A stretch of 11,043 nucleotides of DNA from Hadesarchaea archaeon (GCA_030601665.1 JAUWBP010000024.1:1-11043); one strand, 5' to 3'; shown: positions 1 through 6,673, counted from the stretch's first letter. A program made the numbers and translations. Notes: generated by a model not told the origin, from the sequence alone.

Positions 1-9
1 AGGCCCACT

Positions 10-1197
10 TTGCATTTTAATTCAATCATGGTGGTCGGTGTCAACACCAGGCCTATCGTCAAATCGGCGAAGGCCCTCGGCTTGAAAACTATCGCTGTGG
101 ATTGTTTTGGCGACGTCGATTTGCTGGAATGTGCAGATGCCGTATTTTCTATGAGATCCGCCAAGTTAAAGGTTCAGCCTAAAAGCTCGAAAGGACCTAG
201 TCTCTTTCAGCTCTCGCTCCAGGCTCTTGAAGCCCATAATGTCGATGCGATCCTTTTAACATCGGGTATGGAGCACAACTCCGCTTTTATTGGGGAGCTC
301 GGAAAGAGGGCGAAAATATTTGGAAATGACACGACCCGCTTGGAGACATGCGAAAATAAAGAGAAACTTTTTCGCATAGCGGATAAACTGGGCATCCCCT
401 ACCCGCTCACACGTAGGGTTCGAAAACAAGATGAGGCATTAGAAGCCGCACGGGATATCGGGTACCCAGTTGTTTTGAAGCCGGCCTTCGGAGGAGGTGG
501 CATTGGGATAAAGCTTGCTAGGTCACCGGATGAGTTAGAGCGATCCTTTAGAAGTGTGTTGTTAGTGGGTGATAATGAGAGTTTGTACGTGCAACAGTAC
601 ATTCGAGGCATCGATGCCAGCACATCTATCTTGTCGAACGGTGATGAAGCCAAGTGTCTAACGGTTAACGAGCAAGTCATAGGCGACAAACGGTTGGGTG
701 TGCCCGGACCATTTGGTTACTGTGGTAACGTGATACCTCTAAACAAACCCGAGTTTGAAGGTGAAATCGCCGAGTATTCAAGGGTGATTTGTGAGGAAAT
801 CGGATTGGTAGGCTCGAATGGGGTCGATTTCGTTCTTTCTGACCGGCCATACCTGATGGAGATAAATCCCAGATTTCAGAACACGATCGATTGCGTCGCA
901 GGACTTCTCGGGATAAATCTCGTTGAGGAACACATTCGATCCTGCAAGGGCGAACTCGGAAAGTATCGACAGCCCGATGGTTACTCGGTTAAGCTGATCT
1001 TGTACGCTAAGGGAGATTTCGAGCTTCCTGATCTCACTAAGGTTCAGGACATCGTTGACATACCCCGGCCTGGATTGATCGTTATAAAAGGAAAGCCGAT
1101 TTGCTGCGTCTTAAAGTTCGGTAAAAGCAGGCATGGAGTAATCGCAGAGGCGTACGATAGTGCAAGTAAGGTGTACGGGAAATTGCTGTATTCGTAG
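10..1197 (+). CDS. ATP-grasp ligase, substrate unknown (COG2232-like)
   Basis: This is an ATP-dependent carboxylate-amine ligase of the ATP-grasp fold. Residues 1-115 form a Rossmann-like pre-ATP-grasp domain opening with VVGVNTRPIVKSA. Residues 115-310 form the ATP-grasp core: VLKPAFGGGGIGI (155-167) carries the ATP lysine and glycine-rich loop, QQYIRGIDASTSI (195-207) lies in the core, and MEINPR (283-288) is the metal-binding E-x-N-x-R. The last 80 residues resemble the C-terminal cap of such enzymes. From memory it most resembles COG2232 ligases, which occur in methanogens and also near H4MPT-linked genes of methylotrophic bacteria. The substrate is unknown. Its position tail to tail with the methanofuran operon suggests coenzyme tail assembly, such as adding glutamates or the terminal acid; that is inference. 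The start is unresolved. I use TTG at 10 because ATG at 28 would trim the first beta strand, but the frame stays open to the left edge and no clear ribosome site is visible, so the true start may lie outside. Confidence 0.85.
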   Translation: MHFNSIMVVGVNTRPIVKSAKALGLKTIAVDCFGDVDLLECADAVFSMRSAKLKVQPKSSKGPSLFQLSLQALEAHNVDAILLTSGMEHNSAFIGELGKRAKIFGNDTTRLETCENKEKLFRIADKLGIPYPLTRRVRKQDEALEAARDIGYPVVLKPAFGGGGIGIKLARSPDELERSFRSVLLVGDNESLYVQQYIRGIDASTSILSNGDEAKCLTVNEQVIGDKRLGVPGPFGYCGNVIPLNKPEFEGEIAEYSRVICEEIGLVGSNGVDFVLSDRPYLMEINPRFQNTIDCVAGLLGINLVEEHIRSCKGELGKYRQPDGYSVKLILYAKGDFELPDLTKVQDIVDIPRPGLIVIKGKPICCVLKFGKSRHGVIAEAYDSASKVYGKLLYS

Positions 1198-1218
1198 AAA
1201 AAGGCAGTTCCTTTTTTT
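1198..1218. terminator. Bidirectional hairpin/T-tract terminator between convergent units
   Basis: AAAAAGG (1198-1204) and CCTTTTT (1210-1216) form a perfect 7-bp inverted repeat around a 5-base loop, and the T run continues to 1218. Read on either strand it ends in a U-rich tract, so it can stop both the ATP-grasp gene (stop ends at 1197) and the mfn operon coming from the right (stop at 1227-1229). It fills most of the 29-bp gap. The stem is A/T-rich, and archaeal termination depends mainly on the T-tract, so the hairpin itself may matter little. Confidence 0.65.
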
Positions 1219-1226
1219 AACTAATG

Positions 1227-1973
1227 TCAGCGCTTGGAACTTTTTTCCATCTCACTTAGTCGACCAAGATCATTCTTTGTGATTATGCCTTTATGAAGTG
1301 CTGTTGAAACGAGGATGCCTGCAGCGCCTTGGGCGCATAATAAGTGGACATCTTCGATATCCCTCACCCCGCCCCCAACGAGTATTGGCATGCTCTTGCA
1401 TTGCAACGCCAATTTCAGCGACTCCAAATCTGGCCCCCTCTCGGTACCCACCCGGTCTAGGGATAGAATGATTATCTCCGAAGCTCCCTTATCCTTAAAT
1501 TTTCGAATGAGTTCTGCCAGCGGCACTTGCATCGAGTCCGACTCAGCAATCACCTGCCCGGATTTAATGTCAATACTGGCCATTACCTGTGCTTTGTAGT
1601 CATTGATCACTTTGGGGATTTCCTCAAACGATTCAAGGGTCTCAGTAGCAAGCACAATTTTTTCTACACCTTTATCTACATACTCACTCACTTCGTCTGC
1701 AAACCGGAAACCGGCATCAACCATGACCTTCATTCCAGTCTCGGCCACGATTTGTCCTATTAAATCGTGATTATGACCAATCTGACAGATGGCATCTAGG
1801 TCTGCAATATATAGCTCTTCTAAGCCTAGGCCTTGAAGTGCCTTTGCTATTGATAAGGTGCTAGGATGCCTCACAAGGACGCTTTTTTTCACTGGGGTAT
1901 ACCTTTCTCGTTTCCCTGCGACTGCATGAACGGCTTTGCCATGCATTAAGTCTATAACTGGGATGATCCTCAC
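1227..1973 (-). CDS. HisA-related TIM-barrel protein, function unknown (COG1411-like)
   Basis: A 248-residue (beta-alpha)8 barrel related to HisA, the ProFAR isomerase of histidine synthesis. It starts with MRIIPVIDLMHGKAV, which keeps the HisA N-terminal aspartate (Asp8). A second acidic strand end, SIDIKSG (Asp135), sits where HisA has its other catalytic aspartate. LSLDRVGTERGPD (171-183), LVGGGVRDIEDV (198-209) and ILVSTALHKG (220-229) match the phosphate-binding loops. The motif HAVAGKRERYTPVK (16-29) is typical of the archaeal HisA-like group I know as COG1411 rather than of true HisA, so I do not call it a histidine enzyme. It is the last gene of the mfn operon. Its GTG start overlaps the mfnE stop in a GTGA (1970-1973), with GGGG seven bases upstream of the start, so the two are probably co-translated. 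An isomerase or aldolase step in methanofuran or pterin synthesis is a reasonable guess, but nothing here shows the substrate. Confidence 0.85.
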   Translation of the reverse strand: MRIIPVIDLMHGKAVHAVAGKRERYTPVKKSVLVRHPSTLSIAKALQGLGLEELYIADLDAICQIGHNHDLIGQIVAETGMKVMVDAGFRFADEVSEYVDKGVEKIVLATETLESFEEIPKVINDYKAQVMASIDIKSGQVIAESDSMQVPLAELIRKFKDKGASEIIILSLDRVGTERGPDLESLKLALQCKSMPILVGGGVRDIEDVHLLCAQGAAGILVSTALHKGIITKNDLGRLSEMEKSSKR

Positions 1974-2611
1974 GGCGAGACCCCAAGCGATATCTTTGTG
2001 CAGATTGTCTCTTTTCCGTCCAGTATCATTTTGATTCGATCTGGATGCTTACCGTTCACAATCCAACATGTTATTCCCGCGCGCTCCAAGGTTTCCGGGA
2101 ATTTTGTATCTACAAGGTGCTGGTCCATTTTCCTAAGCATTTGGGTGGAAACGGACTTCTTGAGTTGCGCATGCGCGAGAATTCCATCCACCATTTTAAC
2201 CAAAAGGAGCCTCTTGCAACCGATCTTGGAGGTAACCAGCGCCGCAATTGAATCAGAGGTTACCCCCCATGTGGGCTCTAGCTCTGGAGAGTGCCCCATG
2301 GTCTTGAACGGAAGAAATATCGAACACTCCCGTGTTTTGCCCGTGGGGATGTCTGTCAGGACCGATCCCCCGATTAGATCATGAAGCATCAGCCCATAGA
2401 TATCCATGGTCAAAATTGCCATTCGATGGGCAGCTCGATCGGAGAAGCCATGCTTTGTTTGTACTCTGCACACCAGATCCGCGAAGCTGCCGCCACCAGG
2501 GATAATGAGCAGGCGGTAGCGTTCAGAAACTTCCTTCAAGGTTTTGCAGAGGTTCCTTAAGGCCGCGGGGTCAGCCTGTAGGCTTCCACCTACCTTAATC
2601 ACGGCATCCAT
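1970..2611 (-). CDS. mfnE: MfnE, aminomethylfuran-methyl-phosphate kinase (methanofuran synthesis)
   Basis: This cytoplasmic kinase of the amino acid kinase (aspartokinase/UMP kinase) fold phosphorylates 5-aminomethyl-3-furanmethanol phosphate with ATP. The resulting diphosphate is the activated furan used by MfnF. Visible motifs are AVIKVGGSL at residues 3-11 (phosphate-binding glycines and lysine), LIIPGGGSFADLV at 35-47, and TSDSIAALV...KMVDGI at 118-144 (nucleotide and phosphate contacts). The length, 213 residues, is about normal for the family. I take the ATG at 2611. A GTG at 2644 would add 11 poorly conserved residues, while the ATG has GGGGG nine bases upstream and puts the strand-1 motif at the expected place. 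The start lies 17 bases inside the end of mfnF, and the stop shares GTGA with the HisA-like gene. Sitting directly behind its partner mfnF strongly supports mfnE over other archaeal small-molecule kinases. Confidence 0.87.
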   Translation of the reverse strand: MDAVIKVGGSLQADPAALRNLCKTLKEVSERYRLLIIPGGGSFADLVCRVQTKHGFSDRAAHRMAILTMDIYGLMLHDLIGGSVLTDIPTGKTRECSIFLPFKTMGHSPELEPTWGVTSDSIAALVTSKIGCKRLLLVKMVDGILAHAQLKKSVSTQMLRKMDQHLVDTKFPETLERAGITCWIVNGKHPDRIKMILDGKETICTKISLGVSP

Positions 2612-3626
2612 GCTCAAATGCCCCCGTAGCCAATAGGCCAGCACTGAAAGCCGGTGTCATTAACGCGGCTTCCTCACCATATATGGTTGCCAAGTCGATG
2701 ATTTCATTAAACCCAGCGGCGCGTGCGGCTTTCTCAGCGAGGATCATCCTGCCGAGACCTGCCATGACAATTTTTGTGCTCCTCGGAATCCTGTACAATC
2801 TAATGACTTTTTTTAGCGCTCCAGCTACGTGATTCGTTTGTTTATCATGAAAAATCTTTGAGGCCTCGAGGATTTGCTCCTCCCCGATTTCCTCTACATC
2901 GCTGCAGAAAACTCTCGCAATGCGTTGCATGCAGCCCTTCCTATCTTTTTCCCCACCATCAGGGGTTTCGCACGTGTAATCTCCCTCCTTAATCATCCCG
3001 AGCACCCTGTAGATATCTGCAGCAATAGCAAAATTCTCAGCCGCGACTCCAATTTTTCCCCCGCTGAGTGAGACTTCTGAGCAAATACAGGGCAAGGGGG
3101 TACGGAGCACCCCCATATAAACGAGTTCACTCGCCATTAATCTTTGAAGATCCGTGTGTCCGATGGGGACTGGCTTACCTCTTCTTACGGGGATTATATC
3201 TGTGGTTGTACTTCCAACGTCTATGAAAAGACAGTTGGGATACTTTTTCCCCACCACCAATGTGCTCGCGACCCAGTTGGCAGCCGCAAGTTTTTGGAGG
3301 GAAGTGAGGGATTGATCGCGCGTGAGCAAAGTACCATCCAATGACATGAAAAGACAAATTTCATCTCCGAATGCATTGCATACGGCTTCAACTATCTCAA
3401 CCACTCCTTCACGCCTGCTGCTAAAAACATCGCAAAGCTCGCCTGTTAGCGTAGCTCCGACAACGTTTGGGCGAGCAGACTTGGCAAGGACGTTGAGGAA
3501 ATAATCAAGCGCTTTTTTATCCTTCCAAAGCGGGAGATACTTGAGCCAATGTTTTTGTATCTCTCCATCCTTGAGGAGAACCGCCTTAGTGTTTGCCCCT
3601 CCCACATCAAGACCAAGTGATTGCAT
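2595..3626 (-). CDS. mfnF: MfnF, APMF-Glu synthase joining furan and glutamyltyramine
   Basis: MfnF condenses the furan diphosphate made by MfnE with gamma-glutamyltyramine, releasing pyrophosphate and forming the ether that links the two halves of methanofuran. The protein has the ASKHA (acetate/sugar kinase, Hsp70, actin) fold, in keeping with the old annotations 'H4MPT-linked C1 transfer pathway protein' or hydantoinase-like. Residues 5-14 GLDVGGANTK are phosphate loop 1, 136-143 DVGSTTTD are phosphate loop 2, and 288-293 MAGLGR is the adenosine motif. Family hallmarks between them are LTGELCDVF, AENFAIAADIYR and the segment DYTCETPDGGEKD. I choose the ATG at 3626, giving 343 residues with GGAAG nine bases upstream; a TTG at 3635 is possible. 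The start overlaps the end of mfnD by 20 bases. It lies between mfnD, which makes one substrate, and mfnE, which makes the other. Confidence 0.9.
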   Translation of the reverse strand: MQSLGLDVGGANTKAVLLKDGEIQKHWLKYLPLWKDKKALDYFLNVLAKSARPNVVGATLTGELCDVFSSRREGVVEIVEAVCNAFGDEICLFMSLDGTLLTRDQSLTSLQKLAAANWVASTLVVGKKYPNCLFIDVGSTTTDIIPVRRGKPVPIGHTDLQRLMASELVYMGVLRTPLPCICSEVSLSGGKIGVAAENFAIAADIYRVLGMIKEGDYTCETPDGGEKDRKGCMQRIARVFCSDVEEIGEEQILEASKIFHDKQTNHVAGALKKVIRLYRIPRSTKIVMAGLGRMILAEKAARAAGFNEIIDLATIYGEEAALMTPAFSAGLLATGAFEHGCRD

Positions 3627-4755
3627 CTCTATCAACTTCCAGAAGGGCGGTAACTTCGTTTAAAGTGTTGTTGAGTTTGCGTTCCACGCTTTTAGGGGTA
3701 CTCCCGGACTCTGCAACGGCGAATGGGGATCCCCTCTGAGGATTTCCGTCGGGCGCGAAGGGTGGGGCCACGATCCCCGAAATTTCTCGGAGCGTGTCAA
3801 GTTTTTCGGTGTTTACCCTTATGCAGCCTCTGATTTTTGGGATCCTCACTAAGGAGCACCCCTTGAGTTGAAGTTTGGGCATGGACGCGCCATCAACGAG
3901 CACGTCCACCGCAACCTTCGCGAGATTTGCTTGAAGCACCTGCGCTAATGCGACGAAGGAAGTGGTAACTCGAGGGTTTAACTCTATGAAGTAAGAGGCC
4001 TCGCCAACGACTAGGTCAACTCCGCAATAACCATGCAGTCCCAGACCTTCAGCGGCCCTAAGGGCAATTCCGGCGCACTCCTTTTCCAGTGGGTGTTTAA
4101 ACGGGATTGCGCTACCGGCGTATTCGAATTGCCCCCGCTTAATCACTATCTCTTGTTTGTTTACAGATAGCACGACTCCCTTCCCTTCTTTCATCAGTAG
4201 ACAACAGCTGGCATGCTCCCCCTCAACGAACTCCTGAAAAATTACTTCCCCGGCATTGTACGGACCCGCGGCAAACTTGATGCCTTCACAGCCAACTCCA
4301 TCCGCCGGTTTGATCAAGATCGGCTGTTCGGTATCGCGCGGTGTTCTCCATGTCTTCGGTTGCGGGACCGTCCCTCGGAGCGCGCGATGTGTAAGCCATT
4401 TATCCGCACAAGTCTGTATAACTTCCCCATTGGGCCCCAGTACGGTTACTCCCCCTCTCCTCAGTTTTGCAGTGATTTGCTCGAGTTCACCCCCTTTCTC
4501 TGGTGCTATAATCAGTGCAGCGTCAGGCCTGCATCTCAAAGCCTCGCTTAGCCCATCTCGATTTATATGCACATCTGCGTCCAACCAATCCGCTAATCCT
4601 TCTAATCTTTTGGTAAGAATTGTAATGACGTCAAAGCCTGCCTTACTGAACTCGTTTACCATGGTCCTCAGCATGGCGAACCCTTCAGGAAGCAATCGAT
4701 CATCAATCTCGGGATGGAAGCCTCCGGACATGCTTTCAAGGATCAAGATGCGCAA
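3607..4755 (-). CDS. mfnD: MfnD, tyramine--L-glutamate ligase (ATP-grasp)
   Basis: MfnD forms gamma-glutamyltyramine from tyramine, glutamate and ATP, the second step of the tyrosine-derived half of methanofuran. The N-terminal domain (1-115) opens with RILILESMSGGF, the hallmark of this ligase group (COG1821-like). ATP-grasp motifs follow: CADKWLTHRAL (116-126), ILIKPADGVGCEGIKF (146-161) with the ATP lysine and glycine loop, FQEFVEGEHASC (173-184), and ELNPRVTTSF (258-267) with the metal-binding Glu and Asn. At 382 residues it carries roughly 90 residues beyond the ATP-grasp core, longer than the compact methanococcal form as I remember it. The start is TTG at 4755. GGGGG lies seven bases upstream, and the next ATG (codon 9) would remove strand 1. 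It follows the mfnB stop by two bases, and the order mfnA-mfnB-mfnD fits use of MfnA's tyramine. ATP-grasp substrates are hard to read from sequence, so the call rests partly on context. Confidence 0.87.
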   Translation of the reverse strand: MRILILESMSGGFHPEIDDRLLPEGFAMLRTMVNEFSKAGFDVITILTKRLEGLADWLDADVHINRDGLSEALRCRPDAALIIAPEKGGELEQITAKLRRGGVTVLGPNGEVIQTCADKWLTHRALRGTVPQPKTWRTPRDTEQPILIKPADGVGCEGIKFAAGPYNAGEVIFQEFVEGEHASCCLLMKEGKGVVLSVNKQEIVIKRGQFEYAGSAIPFKHPLEKECAGIALRAAEGLGLHGYCGVDLVVGEASYFIELNPRVTTSFVALAQVLQANLAKVAVDVLVDGASMPKLQLKGCSLVRIPKIRGCIRVNTEKLDTLREISGIVAPPFAPDGNPQRGSPFAVAESGSTPKSVERKLNNTLNEVTALLEVDRDAITWS

Positions 4756-4757
4756 AG

Positions 4758-5471
4758 CTAAGCCCCCAAGAGCTTTTTCAGCCGCTGAACACGCCTTTCA
4801 GATATCTTGCCTTTTTTTCTGTCTCCTCTTTCACAGGCAGCTCCTCTAACTCCAATCACCTCTGGATTCAGCAGTCTCAGCGTTCGCACTTCCCTATACC
4901 CCAAAGAGCCAGAAAAAGCGGCCTGAAGGCCATGGGAACGTGCTTTATTGATGAAAGCTTTCAAATCACCTTCTCGAATGAAATCCGTGAGCGGTTGACC
5001 ATCCTTTATCGCCGTGTCAACCATTGCGATGTCCGCTCCACATTTGCTTGCTATCCTAGGTATCAGGAGGGGGTCAATCGTCCCAGCTCTTTGATAGTCA
5101 CCATAAGCGCATACAGCAACCTTTGCTGAACCATCGGTGCCTTTAACTGCCCTTACAACTTGCCTTGCAAGGTAAACGGCGCTTTTTACATCCTTCGGGC
5201 CTTTTAATCCGACTTTTATTATGCTCGCTCCTGCCCTAAGGGCACCGAACGCCGCCAAGGCAGCACTCCCAGGCAAATTCGGGAAATCTCCGATTGCCGC
5301 GCTGATCGGGATGCTTGCGGGTACGGCTCGTCTAACTTCGGCTATAATCCATGGAAAGTTGGCGCCAAGTGATCCCTCCTCCGGATTCTTGATGTCAAGG
5401 ATGTCTGCTCCCCCCCTGACGGCAGCTAGAGCTTCGTTGATATCCCTTGGGCTGACGAGAAGTAGGGTCAA
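4758..5471 (-). CDS. mfnB: MfnB, (5-formylfuran-3-yl)methyl phosphate synthase
   Basis: MfnB builds the furan ring of methanofuran by condensing two molecules of glyceraldehyde-3-phosphate into 4-(hydroxymethyl)-2-furancarboxaldehyde phosphate. It is a TIM barrel. With the start used here, DIKNPEEGSLGANFPW begins at residue 26 and places the Schiff-base lysine at 28. IIKVGLKG gives Lys86, and MVDTAIKDG gives Asp152 and Lys156. These are each one residue beyond Lys27, Lys85, Asp151 and Lys155, the active-site residues I recall for the Methanocaldococcus enzyme. The start is TTG at 5471, not the ATG at 5489. The TTG has a perfect GGAGG at 5479-5483 with a 7-base spacer, overlaps the mfnA stop as TTGA, and yields the family N-terminus MTLLLVSPRD and a 237-residue protein close to the usual length. 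The ATG would add six unconserved residues. Related proteins occur in methylotrophic bacteria that use methylofuran. Confidence 0.93.
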   Translation of the reverse strand: MTLLLVSPRDINEALAAVRGGADILDIKNPEEGSLGANFPWIIAEVRRAVPASIPISAAIGDFPNLPGSAALAAFGALRAGASIIKVGLKGPKDVKSAVYLARQVVRAVKGTDGSAKVAVCAYGDYQRAGTIDPLLIPRIASKCGADIAMVDTAIKDGQPLTDFIREGDLKAFINKARSHGLQAAFSGSLGYREVRTLRLLNPEVIGVRGAACERGDRKKGKISERRVQRLKKLLGA

Positions 5472-6607
5472 GTCAGTTCCTCCAAGCATTCGTTCAGGTC
5501 GACTAGAAACGAGTTTATGTGTTCGGGATCATGATGGGGCATCACCACGAGTCGGATGCTCGGTGGCTGGCTGCTCATGGATACTAGCCAGCCTTTTGCT
5601 TGGAGTTTTTCACAAACATCGCGTAAATTGAGAACATCCGATTTAGCGGCAACGATGTTGAGTTCGGGTTCTACCACTAGATCTAAACCGTCTATTCTTT
5701 GAATGCCATCTGCTAGCTTTCGGGTGAGGTCCATGCACCGCTTAATTATCTTTTGATAACCTTCGTACCCTAATGAGTTGAGGAGGGCCCATACCGCAGC
5801 TGCAGATGCACCCGATCTTGTACCTAAGAGGGTTGGGCTTGATTTATTCAGGTAGGGCGCATCGCTTTTAATGGCTTCAAGCCAACTCTTTTCACGGAAG
5901 AGAATAGAGCCAGCAGGTATTGGGGCAAGACCCATCTTGTGGGGATCAGCTGTGATGGATGAGACAGAATCCACGCTGAAGTCCCAAGGAGGGGCACCTT
6001 GGATGAATGGAAGGACGAACCCTCCGAACGATGCGTCTACATGGAAGAAACAGCCGAAGTCCCTGGCAATCTCAGCGATCTCCTTGATGGGGTCCACTAA
6101 GCCAAGCGTTGTGGTACCTGCCGTAGCAACAATAGCTAGGGTTTTTTTGTTAACATTTTCCATTATACTGTCGACACTGGCGCGATAGGTCTCATCGAGT
6201 GCCGCGTAGGTAAGCTCGAGCTGCTGAAGATCGCAGGCCTTGATTACCGAGTAATGTGCGGAAGAAGGCGCAACCACATTTTTCCGTTTCAGTAGCTTCC
6301 TTGCGACCCAGAGGGCAACTATGTTTCCTTCGGTTCCTCCGGATGTTATGTAGCCGGCTGCCTCGGGGTTTGAAACCAGCTTGCCGATTTCCCGTATCGC
6401 TTCTTCTTCTAGCGACTTCGCGCTTGGGAAGATTTTGGGATCTAACAAGTTCGTCTCGAGAAACATTAGATATGCATCGACAGCTACCCTTAGTGGCGTC
6501 GAGCACATGGAGCAAAAGATTCTACCCGAATCATACCTTTGGTCCAGAGCTCGACGATCGTTAAGAGATCTCCACAAATCTTCATGCCGTTCATCCACCA
6601 AAATCAC
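5468..6607 (-). CDS. mfnA: MfnA, L-tyrosine decarboxylase (PLP)
   Basis: MfnA removes CO2 from tyrosine to give tyramine, the first step of the tyrosine-derived half of methanofuran. It is a group II PLP decarboxylase of about 379 residues. SGGTEGN (89-95) binds the PLP phosphate, His118 in SSAHYS stacks on the cofactor, HVDASFGG (189-196) holds the aspartate that contacts the pyridine nitrogen, and DPHKMG (221-226) contains the Schiff-base Lys224. In other archaea this family also decarboxylates aspartate for coenzyme A. The mfnB-D-F-E genes behind it favour tyrosine here. It is the first gene of the operon and the only one with no ribosome site. The TATA box centre lies about 26 bases upstream of GTG 6607, so the message may be leaderless. 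TTG at 6610 and GTG at 6598 are alternative starts. The stop overlaps the mfnB start as TTGA. Confidence 0.9.
   Translation of the reverse strand: MILVDERHEDLWRSLNDRRALDQRYDSGRIFCSMCSTPLRVAVDAYLMFLETNLLDPKIFPSAKSLEEEAIREIGKLVSNPEAAGYITSGGTEGNIVALWVARKLLKRKNVVAPSSAHYSVIKACDLQQLELTYAALDETYRASVDSIMENVNKKTLAIVATAGTTTLGLVDPIKEIAEIARDFGCFFHVDASFGGFVLPFIQGAPPWDFSVDSVSSITADPHKMGLAPIPAGSILFREKSWLEAIKSDAPYLNKSSPTLLGTRSGASAAAVWALLNSLGYEGYQKIIKRCMDLTRKLADGIQRIDGLDLVVEPELNIVAAKSDVLNLRDVCEKLQAKGWLVSMSSQPPSIRLVVMPHHDPEHINSFLVDLNECLEELT
5479..5483 (-). promoter_or_regulatory. Ribosome binding site deciding the mfnB start
   Basis: GGAGG on the minus strand sits seven bases before TTG 5471 and inside the last codons of mfnA. 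It lies downstream of part of the ATG 5489 alternative, so it can serve only the TTG. This supports the shorter MfnB. Confidence 0.7.
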
Positions 6608-6615
6608 CAAGTCAT

Positions 6616-6626
6616 AGGTTTAACCT
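6616..6626. promoter_or_regulatory. Inverted repeat AGGTTtAACCT, possible operator
   Basis: A perfect 5-bp inverted repeat with a 1-base centre lies between the TATA box and the mfnA start, where a bound protein would block the mfn transcript. On the plus strand it lies just upstream of the TATA box. An 11-bp palindrome in a gap this size has a modest probability of arising by chance, so the operator role is a suggestion only. Confidence 0.25.
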
Positions 6627-6628
6627 GA

Positions 6629-6640
6629 ATTTATAAATAT
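6629..6640. promoter_or_regulatory. Palindromic TATA box shared by divergent mtd and mfn promoters
   Basis: ATTTATAAAT (6629-6638) is a perfect 10-bp palindrome and a good archaeal TATA element on both strands; on the plus strand it reads on as TTTATAAATAT. Counting about 26 bases from its centre gives a minus-strand start near 6607, at the mfnA GTG, and a plus-strand start near 6660, just at the mtd ribosome site. No other TATA-like run is present between the two genes. The exact transcription starts are inferred, not seen. Confidence 0.65.
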
Positions 6641-6658
6641 GAAAGGCACGTTTAGATT

Positions 6659-6664
6659 GGAGGT
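6659..6664 (+). promoter_or_regulatory. mtd ribosome binding site
   Basis: GGAGGT lies nine bases before ATG 6674. With the TATA box at 6629-6640, the predicted transcript starts about here, so the leader would be very short but would still carry the site. Confidence 0.7.
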
Positions 6665-6673
6665 TTTGATTTC

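Noticed and set aside
1227..1973. Calling the TIM-barrel gene hisA (histidine synthesis)
   Set aside because: The fold and aspartates fit, but the HAVAGKRERYTPVK segment and the operon context point to the separate archaeal HisA-like group, and no other his gene is present.
2609..2644. The longer MfnE start at GTG 2644
   Set aside because: It adds 11 residues (VLAYWLRGHLS-like) before a conserved N-terminus. The ATG at 2611 has the ribosome site at the right distance.
4256..4849. A 197-codon plus-strand reading frame over mfnD and the end of mfnB
   Set aside because: It lies wholly antisense to genes with clear motifs, its product is low-complexity and serine-rich with no recognisable domain, and no ribosome site or promoter precedes it.
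5221..5631. A 136-codon plus-strand reading frame across mfnB and mfnA
   Set aside because: It is antisense to the mfnA/mfnB overlap, and its composition is that of a codon-bias shadow.
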